DNA of 64,000 nt from an uncultured Ruminiclostridium sp. (GTDB taxonomy: Bacteria; Bacillota; Clostridia; Oscillospirales; Ruminococcaceae), in assembly GCA_947630175.1 (NCBI GenBank), contig CANRGJ010000007.1, positions 1-64,000 of the forward strand, given 5' to 3'. Position 1 is the stretch's first letter, and each line of letters starts with the position of its first letter. The translations under genes and the position numbers were made by a program. A model generated the notes under the pieces. The model saw nothing but the letters and a program-made list of their open reading frames with translations. It made no database searches and had not been told where the DNA came from. Below, piece by piece: positions 17,490 through 25,450 of the stretch.

Positions 17490-18277
17490 ACAGCTATGTG
17501 ATCCTCAATATGAAAAATTTCAGAAATTTTTAAAATATTTTTTGTTTTGGGCTTGACATAGGGGTGTCTCAAATCGTGAAAACGGATATGTCTTAATCCA
17601 TTTTTGTTAAGCAGCTTTTGAAAGTAATCTGATACATAATCAGGCTGTATAAGGCTGCCGTTCGGATTTACACATATGTAATCGTCATATGTGTGTATGT
17701 AACAATTGCCGAACAGCTTTGCGTTTTCAGCCTGTTTTCTTTTAAGCTCCAACAGATACTGATAGATAGTATCACATAATGGGAGCTGCCGTCTGCTTGT
17801 TTCACTTTTCATTTTATCCAGTGTCATAGAAACAAGTTTGCCGTTTTCGCTTTTTCCTCTTACTACTTTGTTGCATACGCTGATTATTTTGTTGTCAAAG
17901 TCAACGGAATCCCATTTCAAGCCAAGAATTTCAGAACGCCTTAGACCATAATACGCTGCAAAAATTATCGGCGTTTCGATAGGACAACCCTTTGCGGCTT
18001 CAAACAGCGCGTTTAGTTCGCTGACATTGTAAAATGAAGCATGATAATGCTCCTTTTTAGGTTTATTCACAAAATCAGCGGCGTTTTCTTTGATGAGCTT
18101 CATTTTGACCGCATATTTTAGTGTTGTACGAATTACAGCATGGTGCTTGGTGACCGTGTTAGGCGATAATCCTTCTGCAAGCTTGAATGAGTAATACCGC
18201 TGAATATCAATGGGCTGAATGTCAGAAAGAAGTATTCGTCTTTGCTTAAAATACGGATAAATGTGTTTCGCGATCAT
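17486..18277 (-). pseudogene. Tyrosine recombinase/integrase, truncated at both ends
   Basis: The central core-binding and catalytic regions remain: SPNTVTKHHAVIRTTLKYAV, YGLRRSEILGLKW (catalytic Arg I) and IRFHDLRHP (HxxR box). Homology stops right after HDLRH at about 17565; the second His and the Tyr nucleophile are gone and 25 unrelated residues follow. The N-terminus also lacks the usual arm-binding domain and first SAM-like helices, with a break near 18280. It is a relic of an integrative element, 1.4 kb from a tRNA fragment that could be its att site. Confidence 0.85.
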
Positions 18278-18398
18278 ATAAATATTAAATTATCTCCCTA
18301 TTGATCCTACCGACGAAGAGGATGTAATTAATTACATTCAGAACATTACTAATCTCATTGCAATCAACTATAAATATGAACAATACCAATTTGCATAT

Positions 18399-19019
18399 TT
18401 GGGTCTTCATCTTCTTTATATGACCTATATCTATTGTACTGCATGGAAAATCGGGCAAATTGAGCCGGAACGCTATAAAGATGCCATAGTGTTTGCACGT
18501 CCGTACAACGGACGAGAAAGAGACCTGAAAATCGAAGATGCAGATTCAATATTTGCGTATAGCTTAATTCCGGAAAAAGATATTGCTAAATTGTTTAGAA
18601 TAATTGGATTGGATAAATCTCAAATATCTGTTGTCAGCACCCTTGTTGAGATGAGAGACGAAATGGCTCATGCTTCAGGAAAATTTGAGGTCGTAACAGA
18701 AGATATTTTTGATGCAAAAGTCAGTAATGTTATAACCTCAATGAAGAACATTCATCGATGTATGGATGCCCTCATTCGCAAGTGGTATGAGCAAGTATTG
18801 ATAAGCTTTTGTAAAGGCGAATATGAAGAATATGATAACCCCAAAGATATTATAGCCGAGCAAATGATTCAGTCATTTAAACTTTCAACCAACGAACTGC
18901 TTGTTTGCAACGAAATAAGCGTAAGTGGATTGATCGCTGCTCATCGTGGTTACCAGTTCAAGCTAAAATCCTTTAAGAATGCTGTGTCCGATTATTGTAA
19001 AGAAATGGGATGCCTATAA
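18399..19019 (+). CDS. HEPN-like protein fragment, 5' truncated
   Basis: From ATG 18399 a 206-residue product results, but the same frame is open back to 18282 and encodes plausible protein (DPTDEEDVINYIQNITNLIA), ending at a stop beside the integrase break, so the original start is probably lost. The sequence is all-helical. VEMRDEMAHASGKFEV contains R-x4-H, the active-site pattern of HEPN RNases, followed by helices KVSNVITSMKNIHRCMDALIR. I do not recognise a named family. If HEPN is right it is a piece of a toxin or defence protein left by an element. Confidence 0.55.
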   Translation: MGLHLLYMTYIYCTAWKIGQIEPERYKDAIVFARPYNGRERDLKIEDADSIFAYSLIPEKDIAKLFRIIGLDKSQISVVSTLVEMRDEMAHASGKFEVVTEDIFDAKVSNVITSMKNIHRCMDALIRKWYEQVLISFCKGEYEEYDNPKDIIAEQMIQSFKLSTNELLVCNEISVSGLIAAHRGYQFKLKSFKNAVSDYCKEMGCL

Positions 19020-19700
19020 ATTTAGGGAGCGTGATTTTGAATTATTAGAATTAGATCACGTTGGATTTTACAGTGATAGCAACTCCATACATACCATTTG
19101 ATATTGTTGCAGTGGAGACATCATTTTACTGTAAGATTAAATATCGATTTTAGGGCAAACGGCCTCTGTAATCAACGAAAACCGAAGCGCCCGTCTCCGA
19201 TACGGCTGACACATTTCAGCCGCTGGAAATGGGCGTTTGGTCTTATATTTTGGATTTCTGATTACCGCCGCACCGCTGATGTTATTGTCATGTTTTATGA
19301 GATGTTGTCATTTTAATTATTTTGTAATCGAAATGATTGTCATAAATAGTGTATAACGGAAAACTGAGTTTATTTAAGTGTTTTAATAATTACAAATATG
19401 TCGTTTTTTGATATATTAAAGCTTATTGAAAAGTAGTGCAACCAAAAGCACCCTTCATTGGAATGACGTTTCACTTTTGCTACAATCAACACTTAATTTT
19501 ATAAAGAAACAGCAGGCGAAGTTTAAAGTTTCTAACAACTTTCTAACACTTTTTCAAAAAAGTCATACTTTTCGGTGTTAGCAGAATATTGCCGTTTTAC
19601 AGGAGTGATGCTTGTAAAGCCTTTTAAAAAAGGTGTTTACACAACATTTAACAATATTCTTTAACAACAAAAAAACTTATGGGAAAGTATCGTTTCAACT
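19020..19700. other. Intergenic region without recognised gene
   Basis: AT-rich. One structured stretch at 19184-19243 has nested stems (CGGCTG with CAGCCG inside GCGCCC with GGGCGT). No convincing reading frame or RNA gene before the tRNA fragment. Confidence 0.5.
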
Positions 19701-19745
<45 letters not shown>

Positions 19746-19765
19746 CCAGCGTGACGCTGGACCCA

Positions 19766-19797
19766 ACACGCTCCCATACCACGGGAGCGTGTTTTTT
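19766..19797 (+). terminator. Hairpin terminator, copy 1
   Basis: ACACGCTCCC and GGGAGCGTGT form a ten-pair stem with a seven-base loop, followed by TTTTT. It would end transcription through the tRNA site. A shorter hairpin CCAGCG-TGA-CGCTGG precedes it. Confidence 0.75.
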
Positions 19798-19854
19798 ATG
19801 TTCACCACCTAAATATTTTTTTGGTCACAATATCACAGCGGCTGAGCCGCTTCA

Positions 19855-19885
19855 ACACGCTCCCATACCACGGGAGCGTGTTTTT
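19855..19885 (+). terminator. Hairpin terminator, copy 2 (duplicate)
   Basis: The same stem and loop as the one 89 bases upstream, again followed by five T and a similar CACCACC flank, so the terminator was duplicated in tandem. Confidence 0.7.
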
Positions 19886-20035
19886 ATATCCACCACCCAA
19901 AGTCCTTCAATCACAATATCACACACCATTTACAAAAAGAAATCAACGTTTGACTTTAATTTTCTCCTTCCAAAAACAAAAAATATCTCGCAAGGCAGGC
20001 ACCTTACGGGATATTTCTTATTTTCATAATTATGT

Positions 20036-21160
20036 TTATCCTGCGGTTTTCATCAGTCTGTATTCTTTTTCTATAAACTGACAAATTTCAGCCGCAGAAT
20101 TCTCGGATATAATTCTCTTCTGATTATCAATCATTTTTCTCCTCTCCCCTTCATCTAACAACCTGTCGCACGCCTGAACAAGCTGCTTCTTAGGTGAGCT
20201 TACAGCAACGCACATTCCGTTCTTTTCAAAAAACTCCATATTGCGCGTCTCGCAACCCGGAATAGGCGTAACGTGTATCAAAGCCGTTCCCACGACTGCC
20301 GCCTCGGTGGAGGAAAGTCCGCCGGGCTTTGACAAAAACAAGTCGCACGCCCTCATATAGTCGGACATACGGGAAGTGTACTGCAAAATTTCGCATTTTC
20401 CGTGATACGCCCTTTCCATATTCTGGTAAAGCGCCTGATTATTCCCGCATATCACGGTGATATGCGCCCTGTCGCCGTAATGCTCCAGCAGCATCGGAAC
20501 TATCTGCTGTATCTGCCCTGCTCCTATGCTTCCACCCGCTATTAAAATGTACTTTTTATCGTCCACTATACCCAGCCTTTTTCGAGCCTCGTCCCGCCCG
20601 ATATTTTCACGAAACTGGCGCTGAACGGGGATACCCAGCGGCAGGATCCGTTCCCTCGGGATACCTCTTTCCGCAAATTCCTCCGTCAGCTTTTCGGAGG
20701 GAATTATGTAGTGGTCGCAGTCCGTTTCCTCCACGAAAGGAGAGCAGGTGTAGTCGGTAGTGATGAAGTAAGTGGGCGGAAGGACTTTCCCCTGCCGTTT
20801 CATATTTGTAATTATTTCAGCAGGGAACAAATGTGTCATAATAATGGCGTCACACCTGTTTTTGCACAGATATTTTTCCAACAGCGGCGCCATAAGCCTG
20901 TTCAGACGGTAAACGGGAGAAGAAACGGGCAGGTTGCGGTAAGCGTTCCCCAGACGGTACACCATTCCGAAAGCGGAGGGCGCTTTCTGCACCAAAACGT
21001 TGTATGAGCTGTTTACCGTGTCTGCGACTCTCTCGCTTTTCAGCATATACGGATTAAGCGTCTTTACGTTGTGTCCCCTTGCTGAAAGTTCCTGCTCAAT
21101 TGCGGCGCAGGCGCTGTTATGCCCGCCGCCTGTCCCGCAGGAAAGTATCAGCGTATCCAC
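20036..21160 (-). CDS. MurG/MGDG-synthase-like glycosyltransferase
   Basis: A 374-residue GT28-type enzyme. I place the start at GTG 21160 because GGAGGTG lies seven bases upstream and the protein then begins VDTLILSCGTGGGHNSA, the family's glycine-rich N-terminus; the longer open frame upstream is an antisense-like shadow over plsY. MTHLFPAEIITNMKRQGK and the C-terminal LFLSKPGGLSSTEAAVVG (UDP-sugar site) followed by IPGCETRNMEFFEKNG are clear. The family adds galactose or glucose to diacylglycerol (UgtP, MGDG synthase). It overlaps plsY by 13 bases, so membrane lipid and glycolipid synthesis are coupled. Confidence 0.88.
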   Translation of the reverse strand: MDTLILSCGTGGGHNSACAAIEQELSARGHNVKTLNPYMLKSERVADTVNSSYNVLVQKAPSAFGMVYRLGNAYRNLPVSSPVYRLNRLMAPLLEKYLCKNRCDAIIMTHLFPAEIITNMKRQGKVLPPTYFITTDYTCSPFVEETDCDHYIIPSEKLTEEFAERGIPRERILPLGIPVQRQFRENIGRDEARKRLGIVDDKKYILIAGGSIGAGQIQQIVPMLLEHYGDRAHITVICGNNQALYQNMERAYHGKCEILQYTSRMSDYMRACDLFLSKPGGLSSTEAAVVGTALIHVTPIPGCETRNMEFFEKNGMCVAVSSPKKQLVQACDRLLDEGERRKMIDNQKRIISENSAAEICQFIEKEYRLMKTAG

Positions 21161-21762
21161 AGCGGCTTCACCTCCAATCTTTCCTTTTCCTCCTTGCTGA
21201 GGAAGAGCCTTGTGCATACCGCCGCCGTTATCATCAGAAATCCCGTTCCCACGACGGGGAACACCTTGCATACAAACATAGCGGCAAACGCAAACAGATA
21301 TGCAAATATCGTGCGGTAGTAATGCGGCGTTATTTTCACAACGACGGAAAAGAAAACGAACGCCGCCGCAAACGTAAGAACAGGCTTTAAATACGGGAAA
21401 AGCCCCAGCAGACAGCCGAACGTGGCGGCTATGCCCTTGCCGCCGTGAAATTTGCTGAACAGCGGAAAAATATGACCGATAACAGGCGCAGATATCACAA
21501 GAGCAAGCCCCCACTCTTCAGGTTCTGGCGCAAATTGCAAATATAAAAACACGGGAAGAAAGCCTTTCAGAAGGTCGAATATCAGCGTCAGCGTCCCGCA
21601 CCAAAATCCGCCGTAAATATATGCGTTAGCCGTTCCGGGATTTTTGTCCGCGCTGTTCTGATAAAGCTCCTTTTTACCGAAAAGTGAGCCGAACAGATTA
21701 GCATAAAGCACGCTGCCCGACATATATCCCAATATGATAAAAACGATCGTGACAGCAGTCAT
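21148..21762 (-). CDS. plsY: Acyl-phosphate glycerol-3-phosphate acyltransferase
   Basis: A 204-residue polytopic membrane protein with about six hydrophobic segments and the PlsY motifs NSADKNPGTANAYIYGG (motif 1) and FHGGKGIAATFG (motif 2, phosphate loop); motif 3 is less clear. PlsY transfers acyl from acyl-phosphate to glycerol-3-phosphate, the first acylation in phospholipid synthesis. AGGAGG precedes the ATG at 21762. The Arg usually seen in motif 1 is replaced by Lys here. It heads a two-gene unit with the glycosyltransferase. Confidence 0.9.
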   Translation of the reverse strand: MTAVTIVFIILGYMSGSVLYANLFGSLFGKKELYQNSADKNPGTANAYIYGGFWCGTLTLIFDLLKGFLPVFLYLQFAPEPEEWGLALVISAPVIGHIFPLFSKFHGGKGIAATFGCLLGLFPYLKPVLTFAAAFVFFSVVVKITPHYYRTIFAYLFAFAAMFVCKVFPVVGTGFLMITAAVCTRLFLSKEEKERLEVKPLWIR

Positions 21763-21906
21763 ATAAAGCCTCCTATCGCTTATTTTTCAATTTTATTATA
21801 CAATATCAAGCCGAATTTTTGTACAGACAAAAACCGCCTTTTGCCTGAAAATCAGACAAATCTGCATTTTTGTCTGATTTTTTCCGCCGCATATTTTGCA
21901 AGGCTG

Positions 21907-21935
21907 TTGCAAATCGCCCCGTTATATGTTATACT
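21907..21935 (+). promoter_or_regulatory. Promoter of the oxidoreductase gene
   Basis: TTGCAA (21907-21912), 17 bases, TATACT (21930-21935). It gives a leader of about 28 bases containing GGAGGA before ATG 21970. Confidence 0.65.
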
Positions 21936-21969
21936 TTTTTTCAGCGAAAAACTCATCGGAGGAAACGAT

Positions 21970-22527
21970 ATGACACTATACGTCGACTGCTGCGCAAGGA
22001 AAAATTCCGCCACAAGAAAGCTGGCACAGGCGCTTTTGGACCAGCTTGGAGAACACGAATCCCTGTATCTGTATAACGAGGACCTGCGTCCCATAGACGA
22101 GGAGCGCCTTGCTCAGCGTGATCTGCTTATCGGCAGCGGCAGCTATGACGCGCCGATGTTCAGATACGCAAGACAGTGGGCAAATGCGGATACCATCGTG
22201 ATAGCCGCCCCTTTCTGGGATCTGTCCTTTCCCTCCCTGCTGAAAACGTACGTTGAAAACATCTACGTCACGGGACTTGTTTCCAGATACGGCGAAGACG
22301 GAACGCCCGTGGGACTTTGCAAAGCAGAGCGCCTTTACTTTGTCACCACCGCAGGAGGAAAGCTGGACGAGCGCTTCGGATACGGATATATCAAGACCCT
22401 TGCTACGGATTGCTTCGGAATAAAGGAAGTTCACCTGATAAAAGCCGAAATGATGGACGTAGACGGCTTTGACAGGGAAGAGATACTTAATTCCGCAATA
22501 GAAAAAATAAAGTCGGGAAATTTTTGA
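21970..22527 (+). CDS. Flavodoxin-like NAD(P)H-dependent oxidoreductase (AzoR/MdaB type)
   Basis: A 185-residue protein; GGAGGA lies six bases before ATG 21970. It has the flavodoxin_2 pattern: N-terminal strand LYVDCCARKNSATRKLAQALL (phosphate-binding loop), IVIAAPFWDLSFPSLLKTYVENIYVTG (FMN and dimer region) and LYFVTTAGGKLDERFGYGYIK. This family reduces quinones, azo or nitro compounds with FMN. It stands alone between its own promoter and terminator. Confidence 0.85.
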   Translation: MTLYVDCCARKNSATRKLAQALLDQLGEHESLYLYNEDLRPIDEERLAQRDLLIGSGSYDAPMFRYARQWANADTIVIAAPFWDLSFPSLLKTYVENIYVTGLVSRYGEDGTPVGLCKAERLYFVTTAGGKLDERFGYGYIKTLATDCFGIKEVHLIKAEMMDVDGFDREEILNSAIEKIKSGNF

Positions 22528-22542
22528 TCTTATTTTTAAAAG

Positions 22543-22580
22543 AACCGCCGCTGAAAAGCACTGTTTTTCAGCGGTTTTTT
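22543..22580 (+). terminator. Terminator after the oxidoreductase gene
   Basis: CCGCTGAAAA pairs with TTTTCAGCGG, then TTTTTT. Confidence 0.75.
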
Positions 22581-22701
22581 GTTATAACTTCCTGTCGTAT
22601 ATTGACGAATTTTGTTATTTTGTGTATAATTACAGTATGTACATTTATCGTATCTGCCGCCGTTTTCACTAAAGCAAACGCCCCTAAAAGGAGAAAGCGC
22701 T

Positions 22702-23028
22702 ATGAATATAACCAACAGCAAATTTCTGGACGCAATAATAGAGCATATCAAAAACGGTTTTGAACCTGACGAAACAACGTTAATAACAGAGGAACATTTC
22801 ATTTTATCTGTCCTTGATTTTATAACGGGCAAGGTGGAATATACGTACGATAATACGGACGATAATTTGGAAATGATGCGCCTTATAATTATTATGTTGT
22901 GCAACGTACCTATGCTCAGAGATGGCGAAGAGAACCTGAGAGAGACGCTCATTGAACGTGTCACCTATACAGGACTTTCAAAAATGAAAAAACAGAGTTT
23001 TTCTCTTATGGTCGGAAACATCATCTAA
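22702..23028 (+). CDS. N-terminal domain protein, possibly the 5' part of a split AAA/FtsH-like gene
   Basis: A 108-residue helical protein with AAGGAG eight bases before ATG. TTLITEEHFILSVLDFITGK has the spacing of Clp-type N domains (xxTEHxLLxLL), but the match is weak. It stops abruptly at 23028. About 2 kb later (25110-25283) a fragment resembling the C-terminus of an FtsH protease appears in the same direction, so I suspect this is the front of one protease gene interrupted by the intervening cassette. Function alone is unknown. Confidence 0.6.
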   Translation: MNITNSKFLDAIIEHIKNGFEPDETTLITEEHFILSVLDFITGKVEYTYDNTDDNLEMMRLIIIMLCNVPMLRDGEENLRETLIERVTYTGLSKMKKQSFSLMVGNII

Positions 23029-23104
23029 TGGATACAAGGTAATATCAAGCAGCCATATTTCGATAAAAAAAGAGAGTTAAACAGACGATTACGCACATAT
23101 TCTC

Positions 23105-23147
23105 AAAGGCATTGTTCTCACGGAGTACGATGCCTTTCTTCTTTTTC
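23105..23147 (+). terminator. Hairpin with T-rich tail
   Basis: AAAGGCAT (23105-23112) pairs with ATGCCTTT (23130-23137), followed by CTTCTTTTT; an outer pair AGAGAGT (23071) with ACTCTCT (23153) nests around it. It lies just before the regulator promoter. Confidence 0.5.
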
Positions 23148-23149
23148 AA

Positions 23150-23178
23150 TTGACTCTCTATCTTCAATATAATATAAT
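23150..23178 (+). promoter_or_regulatory. Promoter of the WYL regulator gene
   Basis: TTGACT (23150-23155), 17 bases, TATAAT (23173-23178), ahead of the start at 23217. Confidence 0.7.
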
Positions 23179-23216
23179 AGAATTAAGCAAATCGAAAATG
23201 AAATGAGATGACGCAC

Positions 23217-24125
23217 ATGAAAATTGATAGACTGATCGGCATACTTTCAATTCTTCTTCAAAAAGATAAGATTACCGCTCAGGAGCTTGCAGAAAAATTT
23301 GAGGTTTCTCGAAGAACGATATTGCGTGATGTAGAAGCTCTTAGTATGACAGGCATACCGATCTTGTCAGAACAAGGACAAGGTGGCGGTATTTCCATTA
23401 TGGAAGGCTACAAGATAGACCGCACCCTGCTTTCCTCGGAAGATATGAGAGCTATCCTGACAGGCTTGCAAAGTCTTGACAGTGTAAGTGACAATCGCCG
23501 ATACCGACAGCTTATGGAGAAGATTTCCTCTGACGGTTCTGTTGCAGTCAATGTGGATAATCATATCATTATAGATCTGTCAAGCTGGGATAAATCAGCG
23601 GTGTCCGATAAAATAGAGCTTATCAAGACCGCCATAGAACAGAATATAAAGATCGCATTTCATTATTTCTCTCCAAACGCTGAAAGCAAGCGTAAATTAG
23701 AGCCGTATCATCTTGTATTTCAATGGTCGAATTGGTATGTGTGGGGATATTGCACACAGCGTGAGGATTACAGAATGTTTAAGCTGACGCGAATGACAGA
23801 GCTTGTGCTTACCGATGAAAAGTGTGGCAACAGAGAAGTTCCCGAATATGTATGCAATAAGCTACGTCACACCGAAGGAGAAATAGAGATCACAGTGAAA
23901 TTTGATGATTCAGTAAAGTGGCGTATTATAGACGAATTTGGAATTGATTTTCTGAAATATGATGAAAACGGGAGCATTATTGTTACTTTCACATGGTCGG
24001 ATATTCCTGCGTTTTATCAGTATATTTTGTCATTCGGGGATAAGGCGGAGATCGTTGAGCCTATGGAGTATCGTCAGGAATTTGCGGAGCTTTTGAAAAA
24101 TATGCAGAAAAAATATAAAAGGTGA
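23217..24125 (+). CDS. YafY-type transcriptional regulator (HTH_11 + WYL)
   Basis: A 302-residue protein. Start at ATG 23217 (MKIDRLIGILSILLQ is the family's usual beginning); an in-frame ATG at 23208 is possible. Residues 5-60 are a winged helix (KITAQELAEKFEVSRRTILRDVEAL) followed by the wing GQGGGISI. Residues 135-215 are a WYL domain (IEQNIKIAFHYFSPNAES..., FQWSNWYVWGYCTQREDYRMFKL), a ligand-sensing Sm-fold domain. Such proteins regulate an adjacent small gene; here a GyrI-like protein. An inverted repeat over its stop codon may be the operator. Confidence 0.9.
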   Translation: MKIDRLIGILSILLQKDKITAQELAEKFEVSRRTILRDVEALSMTGIPILSEQGQGGGISIMEGYKIDRTLLSSEDMRAILTGLQSLDSVSDNRRYRQLMEKISSDGSVAVNVDNHIIIDLSSWDKSAVSDKIELIKTAIEQNIKIAFHYFSPNAESKRKLEPYHLVFQWSNWYVWGYCTQREDYRMFKLTRMTELVLTDEKCGNREVPEYVCNKLRHTEGEIEITVKFDDSVKWRIIDEFGIDFLKYDENGSIIVTFTWSDIPAFYQYILSFGDKAEIVEPMEYRQEFAELLKNMQKKYKR

Positions 24126-24140
24126 CATACAGCTGTCACC
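24121..24140. promoter_or_regulatory. Inverted repeat between regulator and GyrI-like gene
   Basis: GGTGACA-TACAGC-TGTCACC spans the regulator stop. A -10 box TATACT sits at 24151-24156, so the repeat covers the -35 position. It may be the WYL regulator's operator; with AAAA before and TTT after it could also act as a weak terminator. Confidence 0.5.
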
Positions 24141-24189
24141 TTTCATGTGGTATACTTTCCTCATAAATTAATGAAGCGAGGTATTTACC

Positions 24190-24672
24190 ATGAATTATGT
24201 AATTATTGATTTACCGAAAAAAATTATTGCAGGCTGCTCTGCCCGGACAAACAACAGCTCTCCGGATATGTCGGCTGTGATCGGCGGAGTGTGGCAGAAG
24301 TTCTATTCCGATGACGTCTATGCAAATATCCCATATAAGCTGAATGAAAAGGCTCTGGGCATTTACACTGATTACGAGAATAACGAAAACGGAGATTACA
24401 CTGTTATGGCAGGCTGTGAGGTAAGTCAAAAAGATATTACAGGAAATTTTGAAGTCTACGCGATACCTGCCGGAAAATATGCAAAATTTGTTATTAGGGG
24501 ACATATGCAGAAAGCGGTCGCTGATTTCTGGCAGGAGCTTTGGAATATGAAACTTGACCGTTCGTATGTCTGTGACTTTGAAGAATACCAGAACAGTAGC
24601 ATTGATGACTGTGAGATTCATATTTACATTGGGCTGAGGACAGATAAAGCCACGGAGGAAACAGATAAATGA
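24190..24672 (+). CDS. GyrI-like / AraC effector-binding domain protein
   Basis: A 160-residue protein with GAAGCGAGG-type site before ATG. The fold is that of the SHS2-type GyrI-like domain (PKKIIAGCSARTNNSSPDMSAVIGGVWQKFY, IYTDYENNENGDYTVMAGCEV, YAIPAGKYAKFVIRG, IHIYIGLR). Stand-alone members bind or hydrolyse small hydrophobic compounds and are often encoded beside YafY regulators, as here. The stop overlaps the next ATG (ATGA at 24669). Confidence 0.85.
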   Translation: MNYVIIDLPKKIIAGCSARTNNSSPDMSAVIGGVWQKFYSDDVYANIPYKLNEKALGIYTDYENNENGDYTVMAGCEVSQKDITGNFEVYAIPAGKYAKFVIRGHMQKAVADFWQELWNMKLDRSYVCDFEEYQNSSIDDCEIHIYIGLRTDKATEETDK

Positions 24673-25070
24673 AAAAAGAATTAGGAATAGCACGCTGCGG
24701 ACTTGCCTGTTGCCTATGCTCGGAGAATCAGCATTGCAACGGCTGTCATGCCAATGACTGCGCCGGCTCTGCTTGGTGCGAAGTCAGAAAATGTTGTATT
24801 GAGAAAGGCATTGACCATTGCTTTAAATGTGATGAAGCAGAAATTTGTCAAAATGGAATACTTTCAAAGCTGAAACCGCATACCTTTACCGTATTCGCTA
24901 AAAAATACGGTATTGACAAGCTGTTGGAATGTCTGGAAAACAATGAAAAACACGGTGTCGTTTATCACCGCGAGGAGATTGTTGGTGATTATGACGATTT
25001 CACGGATATGAACGATCTGCTCGAATTCATTGAGAAAGGGAAAAAGAATACTTTGGAGGTACAGTTATGA
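24669..25070 (+). CDS. DUF3795 cysteine-rich protein
   Basis: A 133-residue protein with about 14 Cys in the first 60 residues: ARCGLACCLCSENQHCNGCH, then WCEVRKCCIEKGIDHCFKC. This Cys spacing is typical of DUF3795, thought to bind zinc or an Fe-S cluster; function unknown. It is coupled by ATGA overlaps both to the GyrI-like gene and to the broken second copy at 25067. Confidence 0.85.
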   Translation: MKKELGIARCGLACCLCSENQHCNGCHANDCAGSAWCEVRKCCIEKGIDHCFKCDEAEICQNGILSKLKPHTFTVFAKKYGIDKLLECLENNEKHGVVYHREEIVGDYDDFTDMNDLLEFIEKGKKNTLEVQL

Positions 25071-25135
25071 TCGAATCAAGATGCGGACTGTTATGCAGTG
25101 AGTGCGAATACCGTGAACAAGATACTTGCAGATGA
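25067..25135 (+). pseudogene. Start of a second DUF3795 gene, truncated
   Basis: ATG at 25067 overlaps the previous stop (ATGA), GGAGG lies upstream, and the product MIESRCGLLCSECEYREQDT is the standard beginning of a DUF3795 protein. It ends in a stop after 22 residues, at the joint with the protease-like fragment. Confidence 0.7.
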
Positions 25136-25283
25136 AATGAGTGCGGCGATACGCCTTATCGAGAGCAACAAGCCCGCCATAGACGCATTGTCCGACTCCC
25201 TTATGAAACGCAGTCACCTTAACGGAGCAGAAATATCGTCTTTGCTGGAAAAATATTCCCCGAAAAAAGGCACTTCGGAATGA
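25098..25283 (+). pseudogene. C-terminal fragment resembling FtsH-type protease
   Basis: From about 25110 the frame encodes KILADEMSAAIRLIESNKPA, then IDALSDSLMKRSHLNGAEISSLL, which has the helical pattern of the end of M41/FtsH proteases. The zinc site (HExxH) and AAA domain are absent. A possible remainder of the gene whose front may be at 22702. An alternative is an unrelated short helical protein. Confidence 0.5.
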
Positions 25284-25348
25284 TTTTGCCAATGCATAAT
25301 ACCTTTAAATACAGCTTTGTACAGCAGAAAAAATTTTTTCTCCCCCTT

Positions 25349-25377
25349 GACTTTTCAGCCGAAATATGCTAAAATAA
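25349..25377 (+). promoter_or_regulatory. Promoter of the MATE gene
   Basis: TTGACT (25349-25354), 17 bases, TAAAAT (25372-25377); transcription should begin near 25384. Confidence 0.7.
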
Positions 25378-25391
25378 ACTAAACGAGCAGC

Positions 25392-25433
25392 ATAATGCGT
25401 AAGTCCGGTTTCGGATTTACGCATTATTTTTTT
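25392..25433 (+). terminator. Intrinsic-terminator-like hairpin between promoter and MATE start
   Basis: ATAATGCGTAA pairs with TTACGCATTAT (11 of 11), with an inner GTCC/GGAT partial pair, then seven T. It begins about eight bases after the expected transcript start, so it would attenuate the MATE gene unless prevented. Confidence 0.7.
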
Positions 25434-25450
25434 GTTGAAACGGAGGAAAA

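Larger units (their letters stand above)
23029..25115 (+). mobile_element. Inserted WYL regulator / GyrI-like / DUF3795 cassette
   Basis: Three complete co-directed genes and the start of a fourth lie between a protease-like N-terminal fragment and a protease-like C-terminal fragment. The cassette appears more AT-rich than its flanks. No transposase or terminal repeat is evident, so the mechanism (homologous replacement or loss of a recombinase) is unknown. Confidence 0.45.

Noticed and set aside
21161-21514. N-terminal extension of the glycosyltransferase to 492 residues
   Set aside because: The extra 118 codons overlap plsY in another frame, are Cys-rich and unlike any glycosyltransferase; GTG 21160 has the proper binding site.
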